From: Argentina anserina
Taxonomy: Eukaryota; Streptophyta; Magnoliopsida; Rosales; Rosaceae
Length of the DNA stretch: 64,000 nucleotides
Reading direction: 5' to 3'
NCBI RefSeq assembly: GCF_933775445.1
Contig: NC_065877.1
Coordinates: 1,178,001-1,242,000, forward strand
Below are positions 45,701-58,357 of this stretch, piece by piece. Numbering within the stretch: the stretch's first letter is position 1; every line of letters starts with the position of its first letter. The notes below the pieces were generated by a model. The model saw only the letters and a list, made by a program, of their open reading frames with translations, was not told the DNA's origin and ran no database searches. A program made the translations under genes and the position numbers.

Positions 45701-47180
45701 TTGCTCTTAAAAAGGTACTAAGAGGCATTCTTAAGTACCTTGGAGTACTGTGGCTATTTGCCCAGCTACCAGATCTTTTGAAAGAGATTTTAGGGTCCAT
45801 TTTGAAGGACAATGAAGGCGCACTTTTAAATTTGGACCAAGAGCAGCCTGCTTTGCGATTCTTTGTGGGGTAAGTGTTTTTTTTCGTCCTTTATCTTATT
45901 CATATCTCAAAAAGTGTTAATATTCCTGATTGGCTGATATCATAGGTTCCATCGTGCCCTGCAGATCATTTTATTTTATTCTTGTTGTGTTTTCTATGTT
46001 CTGACCTATGCTCATTGCATTTTGTACGATAACCAAGATTAATATAAGATCCAACAATTAAGAAAACTAAGTTTTTTTCTAAGGAAACATTAAGAAGCAG
46101 ATTGGGCAATAGGCACTGCAGTAATTATACGTGGCCAGCTAGATGGAAATACAAGTGTCAATCAATGTCATATGTTATCTGGAATTTTGAATGACAAACA
46201 TTAAGGAGAACTGGTAGCCTTATGTTTTCCTTATAAATGGATTAATTGCTATATCATATGGAGATTTTAGGCAACCTTGAGTGATGTAGGTCCCTTTGGA
46301 TGTTTTTTCATGGTTGCTTTCCAGTTCTAATTCCACAACCTTTATAGATTCTTGCGCGTTCTTTTATCTCATTGCCTGGTGTTTCTGCAGTGGCTATGTT
46401 TTTGCAGTCAGTGTTCACAGAGTTCAACTTCTTCTTCAAGTCTTGAGTGTGAAAAGATTTCATCATCAACAGCAGCAAAATCCAACCACTGCTCAAGAAG
46501 AATTGACTCCAACTGAAATAGGAGAAATCTGTGACTACTTTAGTCGACGTGTTGCATCAGAGCCTTATGATGCTTCTCGTGTTGCATCATTCATCACCCT
46601 TTTGACCTTGCCCATATCAGTTCTAAGGGAATTCTTGAAATTAATAGCATGGAAAAAAGGACTACCCCAGCCGGTACAGGGTGGTGATTTAGCTTCTGCT
46701 CAGAAACCGCGTATTGAATTATGTCTTGAATATCACGCTGGGTCAAATATAGATGACAAGTCGAATAATTCGTCTGTTGCCAAAAGTAATATCCATTATG
46801 ATCGGCCTCACAACTGGGTTGATTTTGCACTGACTCTTGTTCTTGATTCTGCTCACATACCGCACATAAATGCCGCAGGTGGTGCAGCATGGCTACCTTA
46901 CTGTGTATCAGTAAAGTTGAGATATTCATTTGGCGAAAATCTAAGTGTGTCCTTTCTTGGCATGGAAGGAAGCCATGGAGGTCGAGCTTGCTGGTCACGC
47001 ATTGATGACTGGGAGAAATGTAAACAAAAGGTTGCTCGGACTGTGGAGAGTTGTGCAGGAGGAGACGTTAGTCTAGGAAGGTTAAGACTTGTTGCTGACT
47101 ACGTCCAGAGGACGCTGCATATGTGGCTTCAAGGTTTGAGAGATGGCAGTGGGGTTAGTGCAACCTCTGTGGTAACGTGA
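39725..47180 (+). CDS. MED14: Mediator complex subunit 14 (MED14 / STRUWWELPETER)
   Basis: Eight exons: 39725-39943, 40449-41528, 41667-41764, 42000-42177, 42282-43290, 43403-44403, 44791-45869 and 46391-47180; all phases agree and give 1,817 residues, somewhat longer than Arabidopsis MED14 (about 1,700). The N-terminal MED14 domain reads MASELGQQTVDFTTVVNRAA, KYLVKTQQRMLRLNVLAKWC and VPLVQYCQQLSSTLSSHDTC. The middle (42.7-43.2 kb) is Ser-rich and low complexity. Conserved blocks follow, including HVVRHCSLGIKHARLTSQM, LRLGRAGSIYWDVKINDQHF, DVSVVLRGPYWIRIIYRKHF and, near the end, HNWVDFALTLVLDSAHIPHI. MED14 is the scaffold that joins head, middle and tail of Mediator, and in plants it regulates cell proliferation and defence transcription. 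Codons are ordinary and no frame is broken. Confidence 0.96.
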
Positions 47181-47276
47181 CTAGTAGTTCGCTGAGGGAT
47201 TGATTGTGACGTTTGCTCTGATTTTGTTTCATCCTCTTAGATTGGAGTTGAAACTTGTAGTGATATATATATACAC

Positions 47277-47696
47277 GGAGCTTTTCAGGTGCTTTTCAGG
47301 TGCGGAGGTTCGTACCTTAAGCTAAGGTACGGATTTTCATTTTTTATCAACTTTTCGATCGAGTTTTCACAACTCCACCGTCCAATGTCTAGGTTATAAT
47401 GTATAGATCATCTCCACAAAATTTCAGCCGATTTCATGATCGTTAAGGTATCAAACTAATCAAAACCAATGGACGTATTGAATTTGCCGAACCTGAAGCG
47501 TTCATAGTTTGAGTAGAAAATCGAAGTTATGAGTACCTTAACGGTGATGAAATCGGGTGAAATTTTGTGGAGATGATCTATACGTTATAGCCTAGATATT
47601 GGACGGTGGAGATGTGAAAACTCGATCGAAAAGTTGGTCAAAAATGAAAATCCGTACCTTAAGCTGAGATAAGGGCCTCCTTACCTGAAAAGCCCC
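47277..47696 (+). mobile_element. Foldback MITE just downstream of MED14
   Basis: About 420 bp. Long inverted ends pair GGAGCTTTTCAGG, CCTTAAGCT and GTACGGATTTTCATTTTT on the left with their complements on the right (AAAATGAAAATCCGTACCTT, CTGAAAAGCCCC). The inner parts also fold (TAGATCATCTCCACAAAATT). Both sides abut TA repeats. It lies about 97 bp after the stop codon and so may be in the MED14 3' untranslated region. An 11-bp internal doubling (GCTTTTCAGGT) sits at the left end. Confidence 0.75.
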
Positions 47697-48200
47697 TTAT
47701 ATATATATATGCAGAATGCTGAATGGTGCTGGGAGAGATCGCTGGGATATGGTGGTCTGATGCAGTTTGCATCTGATAGGTATGATAGACTCCTAGCTGA
47801 TTGGGATAATCTGATTCATGGGTTGTACAATATTTTGGTTCTTCTGAGAATTAGGAACTTTGGGTTCTAGATTTTGTTGTTGTTGTAACTTGTATATACA
47901 CTTAATAAAATTTTGATTTGCCATTAGGTCAGTTGCTAATGGGTACCTACAAACTGTAGACACAAGCCAGTATCTTGTTTCTTGAACCCTTGCTGTAGTA
48001 AAGTGTATCAGCAGTTCATATTTGTTTCCCTTCTCCTGCATTACAGATATTTCCTGAAGTGAACTTTTACCTAGTATGTTTCAATGTTATGGCGTAACTA
48101 CCACATAATAGTGTGTGCTTCTACTCTCATCTACATCAAGTTCGAAACAAGGTTCAAAACATAAAACAGAAAAAATTCATTACAGGACTTGCTACATTGA
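47697..48200. other. Intergenic DNA between MED14 and the PPR pseudogene
   Basis: AT-rich, may include the end of the MED14 3' untranslated region. No gene is seen. Confidence 0.4.
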
Positions 48201-50161
48201 TTACCCAAGTTGGACACAATGCTCAAAGTTGGTGAAATCCGTATCATCTAGCTTCATTTCACCTTTTAGACACTGCAAAATAAGAAAGAGATCTTCCCGT
48301 CTTGGATGCCGCTTATCAGCAGCAACAAAGTCATGAATAACTCCATCAACGACTACGCTACTCCAACCTGCAGTCTTCTTCACTCTGGTTTCCATGATTT
48401 CTCTAATCTTATCTGAGGAGCTTCACCTCCCGCTGGCAGCGTATGTGTTAGACAGCAATATGTATCCACCTTTCTCTGGCTCTAACTTGATTAGCTCTGT
48501 GGAAGCTATTTCAGCTAGTTCCATGTTTCCATGAGCTCTACAAGCACTCAGCATTGCTCCCCAGATGTTTTGACTTGGTTTTATAGGCATCTTTTCAATC
48601 ACATCTTTGCCTCTATCAACCCCCCTGATCGACCAAAAAGATCCACCAAACAACCAGTGTTCAATTCCTGGCTGGCTGGCTCAATATCAAACTTTTTCTT
48701 CATATTGTTGAATACGCTGAGCCCTTCTTCCACAAGTCCACTATGACTACAAGCTGTAAGTACGGCAACAAGAGTCACCGCATTTGGCGACAGAATTCTC
48801 TGCATCTCAGAAAACAGATCAAGAGCTTTCCTTCCATAACCATGAAATGCAAATCCAGTGATCATTGTTGTCCATACGGTCACATCTTTTTCTGTCAATC
48901 CCTTGAAAAGCAAGAATGCTCTTTCTATGCTTCCTGCCTTGCAGTGCAAGTCTATTAAAGCAGAACCCAAAAATGCATCTATTTTCATCTGCATTCTCAA
49001 AATCAAGCCGTGCATCCATTTTCCTTGGTCCAGTGCTCTAATTTCCGCTGCAGCAGAGACCAAATTAACCAAGTGACATGATCAGGCCTCACTTTCTCTG
49101 TTACCATATTGTTGAACACCTTAATTACAACACCATATTCGCCCCGCTTGGCATAACCAGAAATTAATGAATTCCAAGACACAAGATCTCTCCTAGGCAT
49201 TTGCTTGAAATAGTTGTGTGCTAGTTCTAAATTGCCAACCTTAGCATACCCTGCAGCCATGGTGTTCCACGAAACGATATCTTTCTCTACTAAAGCATTA
49301 AAAATATTTAAGGCAGTCTCCAGCTTATTGAACTTCACATACATGTCTAAAAGAGCATTCGCCAAGATCAAATTTGAAGAAGTACTAGTTTTCCTCCTCT
49401 CAATCCATGCATGTACATTCCCAGTCGAGCAGCTCCTAATGCTCCACAAGACATAAGAAATCCTAATATGGTAAAGTCATCTGGTTTATGACACGAATCC
49501 ATCATCTTATAGAAGAGTTGTAGAGCTTCTACACCAGATCCCTTCTTAGCGTAACCAACAATCATGATATTAAATGAGACCCTATCTGGTGTTAGCATGT
49601 CATGGAAAACTCTGCGAGCTAGCTCCATTTGTTCTTTCTCCATATACATCTAGATGAGGCTGTTTTGCAGGTATCCCTGTGACAACAAACCAGTAACGAT
49701 AGCATGACAGTGTATCTGCTTTGCATCTGATAGACACTTGGATGCTTGGAGTAAGTAAACAAGGGTGTTTTTATCTGGGTATATATCATCATAGAGCAAC
49801 AACTTGTATAGGCCAAATGATTGACTTCTACAGAAAGATAAGGCAGAGAGATCATGCAATTGTATATGTAAAGATTGGGACAAGGAGTATAGTGATGGAA
49901 AAGGAGAATCGCAATGTCTAAATTTTCAGGGTACGAAATGGCTGAGAATGTGAGAAGCCTGCTCATCGGAAATGTTTGACCAATGAGACATGTCCTCATC
50001 ATCTGCCCCAATATCTGTTTGAAATGGTACCTCGTACGACATTTCTCCAGCAATGCGAGATTTGGGAGATTGAGTTCAAGGGCAACAGTCGGATCCCAGA
50101 GGCTCCTGCTGCTCGTCGAAGCTGAGCTTAAAAGGCGGATACCTCTCCCATATTGATACAT
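48201..50161 (-). pseudogene. PLS-class PPR (E-type) pseudogene
   Basis: Read on the minus strand from MYQYGRGIRLLSSA at 50161, the parts of an intronless organellar PPR gene follow in order but in shifting frames. They include KCRTRYHFKQILGQMM, a broken stretch near 49900-49650 with a stop after NSLI, then PDRVSFNIMIVGYAKKGSG, DIVSWNTMAAGYAKVGN, RRDLVSWNSLISGYAKRGEY, DVTVWTTMITGFAFHGYG, TLVAVLTACSHSGLVEEGLS, NIWGAMLSACRAHGNMELAE and an E/E+ motif (ETRVKKTAGWSSVVVDGVIH). At least four frameshifts and a stop (GR-stop near 48425) interrupt it. PPR genes of this class normally make mitochondrial or plastid RNA-editing factors; this one cannot. Confidence 0.9.
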
Positions 50162-51987
50162 AACTACATGCTCAAATACATAACTCCCGCATTCGGCTTG
50201 ATCTGTTTGAATAAGTATGTTTTGTTGGTGATTCTGGGCTTCAATCGAAATCCTTGGGCATTAAATTGTTGTTGTTTAATTTGCAACAAAGCATTCAAGC
50301 ACCCATCACTTGTTCGACAAAATGCCCAAGATAACCTTTTCAGTATTTCTGCACCCTATCAGACAAGTACCAGCTCGGCTTTCTGATCTCTTCATTGGTC
50401 TTCAACCTCGTCAATTTGTTCATCTTCTTCTTCACTCCCATGATTATTGAGATGATGGAGCAGAGGCATAAGATAGAGAGGGAACATAACATTGGGGAAA
50501 CAATTTCAGGAGGAGCAATTTGTCTACACTTGTTGATTACAGTGGTGATGAGAATTCGACTTCAGGGGGAGATCAAATTCAGTCTTTGAAGCAAAATGGG
50601 TTTAGCTTCTACGGAATGACTTCTTTGTTCTTCAACAATATTGGTTAGTTTTTCTTCAGCAACATCATCAGGTTGGTGACCCAGATTGCCTTCTATGCAA
50701 TGGAGGAACCAGAAATCTGAAATGGATAGGGCTGGTGATAAATAATAATAAAATTATAAAAGAAAACTAGATAGCTAAATAATTTTTAAAAATGTTGTGA
50801 CTGAAGAAAGAGATGGAGAAAATGGAGAAAGAACAAGAAATGTTTCTTATACTTATAGAAAAGAAAAATATTGTAAGATGTTTTGGAACACTGAAAAGAT
50901 ATTGTGAGATAAAAAGAAGAATGAGAATGTAAGAAGAAAAATAAAAAGAAAAGATTGAGAGAGAACGAAAAAAGAAACAAGAAAAATAATGAATAAAAGA
51001 AGAAATGTGGGTTTTGGTGTATTACTCATGCTACTAAGCCAACTGAACAACTTTACTACATGTGCATTTTGTAATATAGAAGTATAAATACAAGCTGTTT
51101 TTCGGGTAGGCTATGCCAGACCAGCCCGCCACACAGTTCCGCCCTGCTTCTATGTTGCTTATTGGTCATATATTCATTCACCTTTTGGATTATGGCTATT
51201 ATGTTATGCAATTATAAGCTATTTGGGTATGTTTGTGGTGTGTTGATGAGGATAGTTTAGGACCACAAAGCTATTTGAGATGTTTTACAGAGTTTGAAGG
51301 TTTTGATGATGCACTGTTTGAGATGGTAGAGAAGGGTTTATGATCCGAATTTGAGTACCTTCATGTGGTACTTGATTGGTTGTGTAGATGTATGGTTGTT
51401 GATGAAGCTGTAGAGTTGGAAAGGTTTAAATCACGACTGCATTTGAAGTTAACTTTAGGGGCCTCATCCATCTTTGTACCCATCATTCAAAGTTGTCTTC
51501 ATTGTTCATTCAAGCCATTTTCAGTTTTTTATTCCATTTTATATTAGCAAGCTTCTCATTGGACCTACTTTTGGAAATCGTTTTCCCATCCACCCACCCA
51601 TTCCTAACTTCATTGGCCTTCTCATCTTCATGTTTCTATTCTATATCTCATTACCATATCATAAGCTCATAGCCTTCATATTGAACTATTTTCATTTAAT
51701 ATTTTAAGTTTCAACATCATAATTATGGTATCATTTCATATATTGTTTTTCATTCCATAATCGTATCATCTTTTCCTACCTAATTCTATTATGGTATCAT
51801 TCATTTCATATTTCAAATCGGTACCATAACATCCTTAGCATTCTTATGCAATTTCTTTTAACTCCACCCTATTTCATCTCATTCAACTCCACCACATGTC
51901 ATATTTCATAGAGTTTGACAATATCAAAAATAGTGGCAAGCTTGGCTCAAGGCATCATTTGCTCCCTTGATCCAGCATGAGGGGGAG
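50162..51987. other. Intergenic DNA
   Basis: No gene is seen. 50780-51010 is a purine-rich tract. The last about 60 bp before 51988 are the 3' end of a Copia internal region (KLAQGI-like codons, then SLDPA and TGA, overlapping the polypurine tract GAGGGGGAG at 51979-51987). Confidence 0.5.
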
Positions 51988-53123
51988 TATTGAAGCATTG
52001 TGCAGTGTTGCAGGGCAGTGCAATGCATGCATGGTTGCAGAGGGCTACAGGGAAGAAGTGTTGTAGTGATGCAGGACAGTGCATTCATGACTGCAGAGGC
52101 TGTGTAGGCAGAGCAGGGCTGTCTCAAAGCATTAGGAGGCCCAGTGTGAGATTAAAATCAGGGCCCTAATTTTCAGAAGGTATTACATAAATATATGCCT
52201 AAATATATTATTAAAAATAATTATTTGCAATTATCATAGCAAATTTCAATTATATATAAGCAAATAGATAAAACTTTTTTGTTATTTTTATTTAATTTGA
52301 GCCTAAACATATAAATTTAAAGTTTAACAACAATAGTTTTTTCATTTTAATAAAATATTAATTAAAATAAACAAATAGATGAAATAATATGAAAAAAGAT
52401 CAAAAATAAGTAATATATCTCCCCAACGAATCAAGAAAAAAATATTAAGGAAATACAAAAAATGATGAAAATGCATAATTGGACAAAGTCACAAAGGTAT
52501 CTAGTATCTACAAAACTAAAGAAAAAATGAGGTAGAAAATAGGGTCTAAAAGGATAAAATAAATAAATAAATATATGAAGTAATATGAGTCGAACCCTAG
52601 CGCAAGCTACGGGAAAGTAACATTTAGTTAATATCATCAATTTGCCAACTAAACCGTTGAAGGTTTGTTTAAAGAGACTCTTTCACATAATGAACTACAT
52701 ACTAGGTGTATATATATATAGCCCCAAAATATAGATGTGCGGTCATGTGCGTGTGCTCCTCTTGCACATGCTAAGAGCCGGCCCTGAGGCAGAGCTGCAA
52801 GTGGAACTGCACAAGGATGTCGTTTGCTCAAGTTGGTGGTCGTTTTCTATCATTTGGTGTCGTTTGGTGTTCATCCTACAACATTAATTGCAATATCAAT
52901 TCTCAGATCTCCTCTCCTTAAACTCTGGTTGTTTGTCAGCAATTCACACACTTATATCTTGGTTTGTGTAATTCTAGTATACTGTTCATAGTAGGGTAGA
53001 GTTGTTAGAACTCTTTTTCTCTTGTTATTTAAGTCTTCTCTTGTATCTTTGTAATCACTAACTGAATGAAATACATTTGGAAATCCTCCAAGTTCATCTT
53101 CTTCTTTAGTTCACATTTCAACA
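51988..53123 (+). mobile_element. Copia LTR (interrupted by a hAT-like element)
   Basis: Begins TATTGAA after a polypurine tract GGGGGAG and ends TTCAACA before a primer-binding-site-like TGATATCATAGC (consensus TGGTATCAGAGC, initiator Met tRNA). The ends are inverted (TGTTGAA-type with one change). Without the nested 673-bp element and its 8-bp duplication the LTR is about 455 bp. Typical LTR 3' sequence is seen (TTGTTATTTAAGTCTTCTCT, GTAATCACTAACTGAATGAA). Confidence 0.75.
52114..52786 (+). mobile_element. hAT-like MITE nested in the Copia LTR
   Basis: 673 bp, ends CAGGGCTG and (inverted) CAGGGCCGGCTC, flanked by an exact 8-bp duplication AGGCAGAG (52106-52113 and 52787-52794). The interior is AT-rich and without a transposase. 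Confidence 0.85.
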
Positions 53124-53300
53124 TGATATCATAGCAACTGGTTCATGAAGTATACTAGAGAAAATTCATCTCAACTTCTCTTTCTTATTCCTTCATTTGT
53201 TTGTCATAATTTCAACATGGACAAGGAACAAAACATCGCGGCTTTACTGTTTTGTCTAAACACAGAAGCTTTTGAAGTTTGAACTAATCAACTAAGGGGT
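53124..53300 (+). mobile_element. Copia 5' internal remnant with primer binding site and truncated gag
   Basis: TGATATCATAGC (53124-53135) is a decayed primer binding site. From the ATG at 53217 a gag-like start MDKEQNIAALLFCLNTEAFE is open for 21 codons, then stops. The rest of the element is missing. Confidence 0.6.
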
Positions 53301-55008
53301 ATAGCAAAACAAATGAAGATATTCCAAACACACCCTATGGGTGTGGGGATGAGAAAGTAGTGGTTATTGAGCGAGTGAATATGTGCTCTCCCAGTTTTTC
53401 TCGGCAATCTTCTATTAATAAATCCAAAAAAGAAGTAAAAAAGTCAAATGGTTAAATTTTTGAATTACTTAATTTGTCTAGAGTTTATTAATCATCACTA
53501 TATGTAAATATATTTTCAATAGGGATAAAAGTGTAATTTGACAAAAAATAAACCCAAAAATAAAGTTTTTTTTATAGTTACTGACTTGCTCACCCACAAT
53601 CTCCATAATTGAAGGGAACTACCAACCATAATCTCAACACCTCTAACAAGTATTAGGCTAGTACAATATGAAAAGAATTCATTTTCTGTTTTTTACCATC
53701 ATAGTCGTGTTATTTTGTGAGTATGTGACAGATGGGTAGATCTAGAAGTTCATAATTCAGTAAAACTTTGACTCCTCATTTATAGTAGTAGAGATTTGTT
53801 TTTCTCAAGTAAATGTCTACCTCAAAGAAAAAGAAAAGTAACTGTCTAAATTACAAATTCATTTCATGTGGACACTAGAGTCATGGTAATTATCTAAAAA
53901 TGATTGATTAGAGTCACACGTAATTTTAGAATCCACTAATAATTACTTTATACCGAATATATGAGTATTGGTCCTTGTAATCACTACGCATAAGTTTTAG
54001 ATACTATCTCAGTAAGTGCTTGTTAAGAAAGTCACAAAAGATCATAGCTTAAATGAGAGTGCGCAACTGCAGCTGTAGAGTCGTGACAATCTCGGTGAAC
54101 GTAACAGGTATACATCTACTCTATTTAGTTTATGTTGATCCAATGTGTTTGTATAGAAGAGTTGATTTCAGTTCCCTTTTCAATTGGTATCAGAGCATCC
54201 AGATTCATGAACACACTAGTAAAGTAAATGATGTCATTTAACATGAAGCATCAATGTATCAACTTGATACGATCAAGTGAACGGTAGAATTTTAGAATTA
54301 AAATGTACTAAGAAGAGAAACCAAACTCAGTTGTAATTCTATACATTCCAAACAATTAAGTAGAACTGTATTGTGGAATCTTGCCCAACAAACAAAGAGA
54401 GAGACCTTATTCATTTCATTGGCTTCTGTGGAAAGTGCATCAGATAGGGAGTGGTACCATCTTCTAAAAGAAAGTGTGTCATTTTCTACTATCTGACTCC
54501 ACCCAGATATCTCTCTCTTTCCAATAAGAATTCCAGCAAATTTGTTAGGGAACTCTCCTCACTTTTCAAGAAGAAAAGGATTTAAAGCCATCAACCCAAG
54601 TATTTATATTGTTTCTTGTAGCCAGAAGCTTCCAATACTGCTTTATAGAACAAGAACCATTATCATCATCTACCTTCAACTTGCATTATTTTTTCTCAGA
54701 ATACAATACATCATAGAAAACCATCCATCCCTTTTACATAGCCCCCTACCCATTATCCATATAAGAATATTAAAGAGCTCTCACCACCAACATTTTTGGT
54801 CACACCCAACTAACCCCACCTTTGATATTACAAGAGGAACTCATCTAGCTAATTAAAATTCTTCCCTAGGCTTGAACATGACAATCAGTCCTTTGTTTTA
54901 CACAACTGGAAAATTTACGGTGAACAGTTGCTATGGCTTGATTATCACTTCTGTTCTAATGAGTTGTAAGAATGGTACTAACTAAAACAGGACTTATTTT
55001 GGGGGAGC
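53301..55008. other. Intergenic DNA with a second retroelement primer-site-like motif
   Basis: TTGGTATCAGAGC at 54185-54197 is a near-perfect Copia/TRIM primer binding site preceded by LTR-like sequence (GTTGATTTCAGTTCCC), but no LTR pair or gag follows. The 3' flank of the bHLH gene ends the interval. No gene is seen. Confidence 0.45.
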
Positions 55009-58000
55009 CTAGGAAGAGTTATGTGATTCCGGCTTAACCATTGTCGATGCATCCTGCTGATGTGAACGGAAAATTGCAGGGGCAAGTGATACGGGCATGA
55101 TGCAAAGTGCCTTGGATTGAAGGTATTGCATAGCAGCTCCTACATCTTCTTCCATCAGCTTAGCTACCTGTTGCTCTGTGCCATCATTTGACCACTTCTC
55201 CCATGCTTGTTGTCCTTCAATCCCCTCTCCCTTCATAAACCAAGAACACATCTTTTAAATTTGAGTAATAAAAAGGATTATTGAGAAAAAAACCTGGATC
55301 AAGTAAAGATAGGTTTAGGGCTGCATTGTTCAGGTTTGATTACCTCAACTGCTGATGATAAGGGTACATCAGCTACAAGCTGGGCCACTGCACCTGCTCC
55401 TCCAAGTCTACTCATGCTCAAAACCTGTTTCAATATAAACTTCGAGAATGAAGAAAAGTTGTACAATTTTGATCATTTCCTATTGATTACGACTTCATTG
55501 AATTCTGGAGGTTCTAACCAGACAAACTCATTTCATCAATTGACAAAATAACTATTTCATACGAAAAATTAAAGTTTCAATGCCTTTAATGATGTCTGGC
55601 ATGTGCAGCAAAAATGACTGGGACCTACCTGATGGTGTAAGACATTTTCAAGACTTTGGTAATTGGAAGCTATTAGTATTACCACACAACTGGTTGGCAT
55701 TTGGTACACGTTTTTGATGTAATGATGAATAAATATGCTTTTTACCAGTGTGCAGGAAAAGCTAAATGTAAAGAACCATTTGAGTATGTTTACAATCTTA
55801 CGAAGTCTTTCAAAAACTTGAAACTTTCCCATTATTAGTTCAATTATGAACCAATTTGATTTAGGATAAGCATTACCTTTACTTGGAGCCTTAAGAATTT
55901 AACATAGTCGACGATTTCGTCAAGCATAGCAGCCCTATCTGTCTGCATAAGTTATCATGACATGTCAATACACATGGAGAAAATCTAAAATACAAGGCAA
56001 ATTCCCAAGAAACAGTCATTGCAGAAGCGATCAAAACTGCAGTTTTTGTCACTAACCTTGTTACAACTAGGTACTAATTCCTGCAAAGCCTTCATTCTTT
56101 CTGCAATTCTTTCCCGGCGTAACTGATAAAAGAACATGAATTTCCAATATTAGATGTCATGATCATGTTTTAGTTGTATACAGGAAGAATAGTATTAGGT
56201 AGTACTCCTGAACAATATGCTGCTGAATTATCTATGAGACAGCAAAATCTAGTTTACCCGCTCGGCGATACTGTGGGGATCTGTGGCTTGGCCTCGTCGT
56301 GCTCGGACCCTTGGGCGGATAGCAGGAGGGTGATGAACAGCAGCAGTTGGCGCTGGTGCTGGTTGGCTATGAAACTGCAAGTATCAATTATGAACAATTT
56401 GATAAGCACTCAATCATTAGTTTATTCATTGAGCAGATTGATGAAATTATTAGCTACGTAACAGAACAGATAGGTGAAAGCTGAATGTGACTGAGCACTT
56501 GCCAACTGATATTCAGCTCAAAGGCAATGGGATATATAAAACACACTTATTGAGTTATTGTTACTCAATCACTTTCAACACAAGTTTGATGAATTAGATT
56601 TCCATCAGACTAATCCAAACAGTCCATAGTGGAAGGAAGGACCATCTTACAAGTATTAAAGAGACGATTACATCACTTCAATAACAAGTCATATCATAAT
56701 TTTTTTTTTCAAACTTCCCTAGTTCCATACTCCATCAAATGCTTTTTTACAGGCACAGAGATACAGAGCATTTAAGTTAATTTTCGGCATCTAGTTGCGT
56801 AAAATCTTGGCATCACGGATAGGTCAAGATACTTTTGATTTCGAAGAAGAAAATTAAACTTCTATAACTTTTGAGAAAATAGAGAAACATATAAAACAAA
56901 CAGTTCATACAAAATTCACTAAAGCATCACAGGGCAGCTCTAAAGTCATTAACTGAAACATCAAAGAATTAGAAAAAAAATCCATATGCCCCTAAAATAT
57001 GCATAAAGAAAATAATCAAACAAATTAAGATCCCCTAAATTCTGCAGCAAAATCTTTCAGAACAGAAGTCAAACCTATAGACAGAGTCAACTCCATGTTA
57101 AGGGTAAAACAAGGCTTCTATGACAAAGATTGCCACTATAACAACCTAAAAAGACTATATTGTCCTTTAGACGGAACAAACCCTTCTGTTCAGTTCACAC
57201 ATGTTTTTTTGTGTCTTGTGACTCTTGTCAATCAGGCACACCTTGTACTGAAAAATAGCATACCCCACCTTCGCTCCAGCGCGTGTAAAACACACTTCTT
57301 CACTACTACAACTAAGGAGAGCTACCCAACTATACCCTTAGGGCCTTAACCATCATGAAGAGTTAAGAGGATACCTAAGATTCTAAGAAGATGCCCAGAG
57401 TATTGAAATTCCAAAGATTTGAGTAGTGCGTTCATTTAATTCGGAAGACGGAAGCAGTGTTGGATTAGTTCAACAGAGCATGTATCGAATCATCCAACTG
57501 CTCAAATCTTCGTAGTTTCAATATCCCATAGCACTATTAACACAAACTCGATTATATCTTAACCCTTTATAGCAGAGGACAATAAGCAATACGCCAGGCA
57601 TGTATTTATCATCAAACTGCTCACATCTACAGAATCTTCATAAATACGAAATTTTCAGTAGTACTGTAGTACTACGGAGCAGTATGACATGAAAGGTGTC
57701 TCTGAAATCTGAATATTCAGTTTTTTTTAGACAACATGACATATAAAAGGTATCTCTGAATACAAATTCGGGGGCAATTTCGTCATTTATTACAGAATGT
57801 TGGGTTGAGGAGGACTGACCTGCTGGTGAGGCTGTGGAGGAGGTGGCGGTGGCGTTGGCCGGACAGGGTGGCTTTGCAAATGTCCAAATGCCGGAAACAA
57901 ACTCGTCATGTTATGAACCGGATTATCTCTTTCCTGCCACGCCATCAACTAAAATCCATGTCAATAAAAACCGACCAAACCCAAAAGTCACCAACTCAAA

Positions 58001-58357
58001 CTCAAACTGAAACCAAAGCCAAAGCAGGAGACTTACATTAGAACTGTTACCATTGTTGTTGTTGGTGTTGTTCGAGTTGCGTTCAGCTTCATCTCTAAAC
58101 CTGTCTTGTCCGAGAAAGCCCTGCTCCGAATTCAGACCCAAAGGCATCCGCATACCCATCCCAACTCCTCCTCCTCTGTACCCGGAAGAAGAAGAAGACC
58201 CGGCTCCGGAGCCGAGCTGGAGCACCATGGGCATGGACCCCACGTCAACATAGCCTGAGTCAGCAGCAGAGGCGGAGGAGCCGCCGTAGGGTTGAGGAAC
58301 CGCCATGATCTCCTCGAAGAAATCGTCTCCGAGTCCCTCAGGCGGATTACCCGCCAT
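55009..58357 (-). CDS. UNE12: bHLH transcription factor, UNE12-like
   Basis: Seven exons: 58357-58037, 57933-57820, 56374-56258, 56122-56057, 55942-55877, 55424-55344 and 55230-55009; all in phase 0, 328 residues. The N-terminus is [20 protein letters not shown] with a Gly/Ser-rich tract, then a Pro-rich segment ([16 protein letters not shown]). The bHLH domain spans exons 3-5: [60 protein letters not shown]. The His-Glu-Arg DNA-contact residues (HSIAERLRRER) are kept, so E/G-box binding is expected. The C-terminal block [20 protein letters not shown], then [20 protein letters not shown], is specific to the UNE12/bHLH7 group, which acts in fertilisation and growth in Arabidopsis. Exon 7 starts after a donor-poor spacer; its acceptor ATGAAG is fixed by homology. 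Confidence 0.94.

Noticed and set aside
50786..51050. Phe-rich minus-strand ORFs
   Set aside because: They are translations of a purine-rich tract on the plus strand, not a membrane protein gene.
54185..54197. Second retrotransposon from a primer-binding-site motif
   Set aside because: The motif alone is good, but neither LTR boundary nor coding sequence can be shown, so it is noted only in the intergenic entry.
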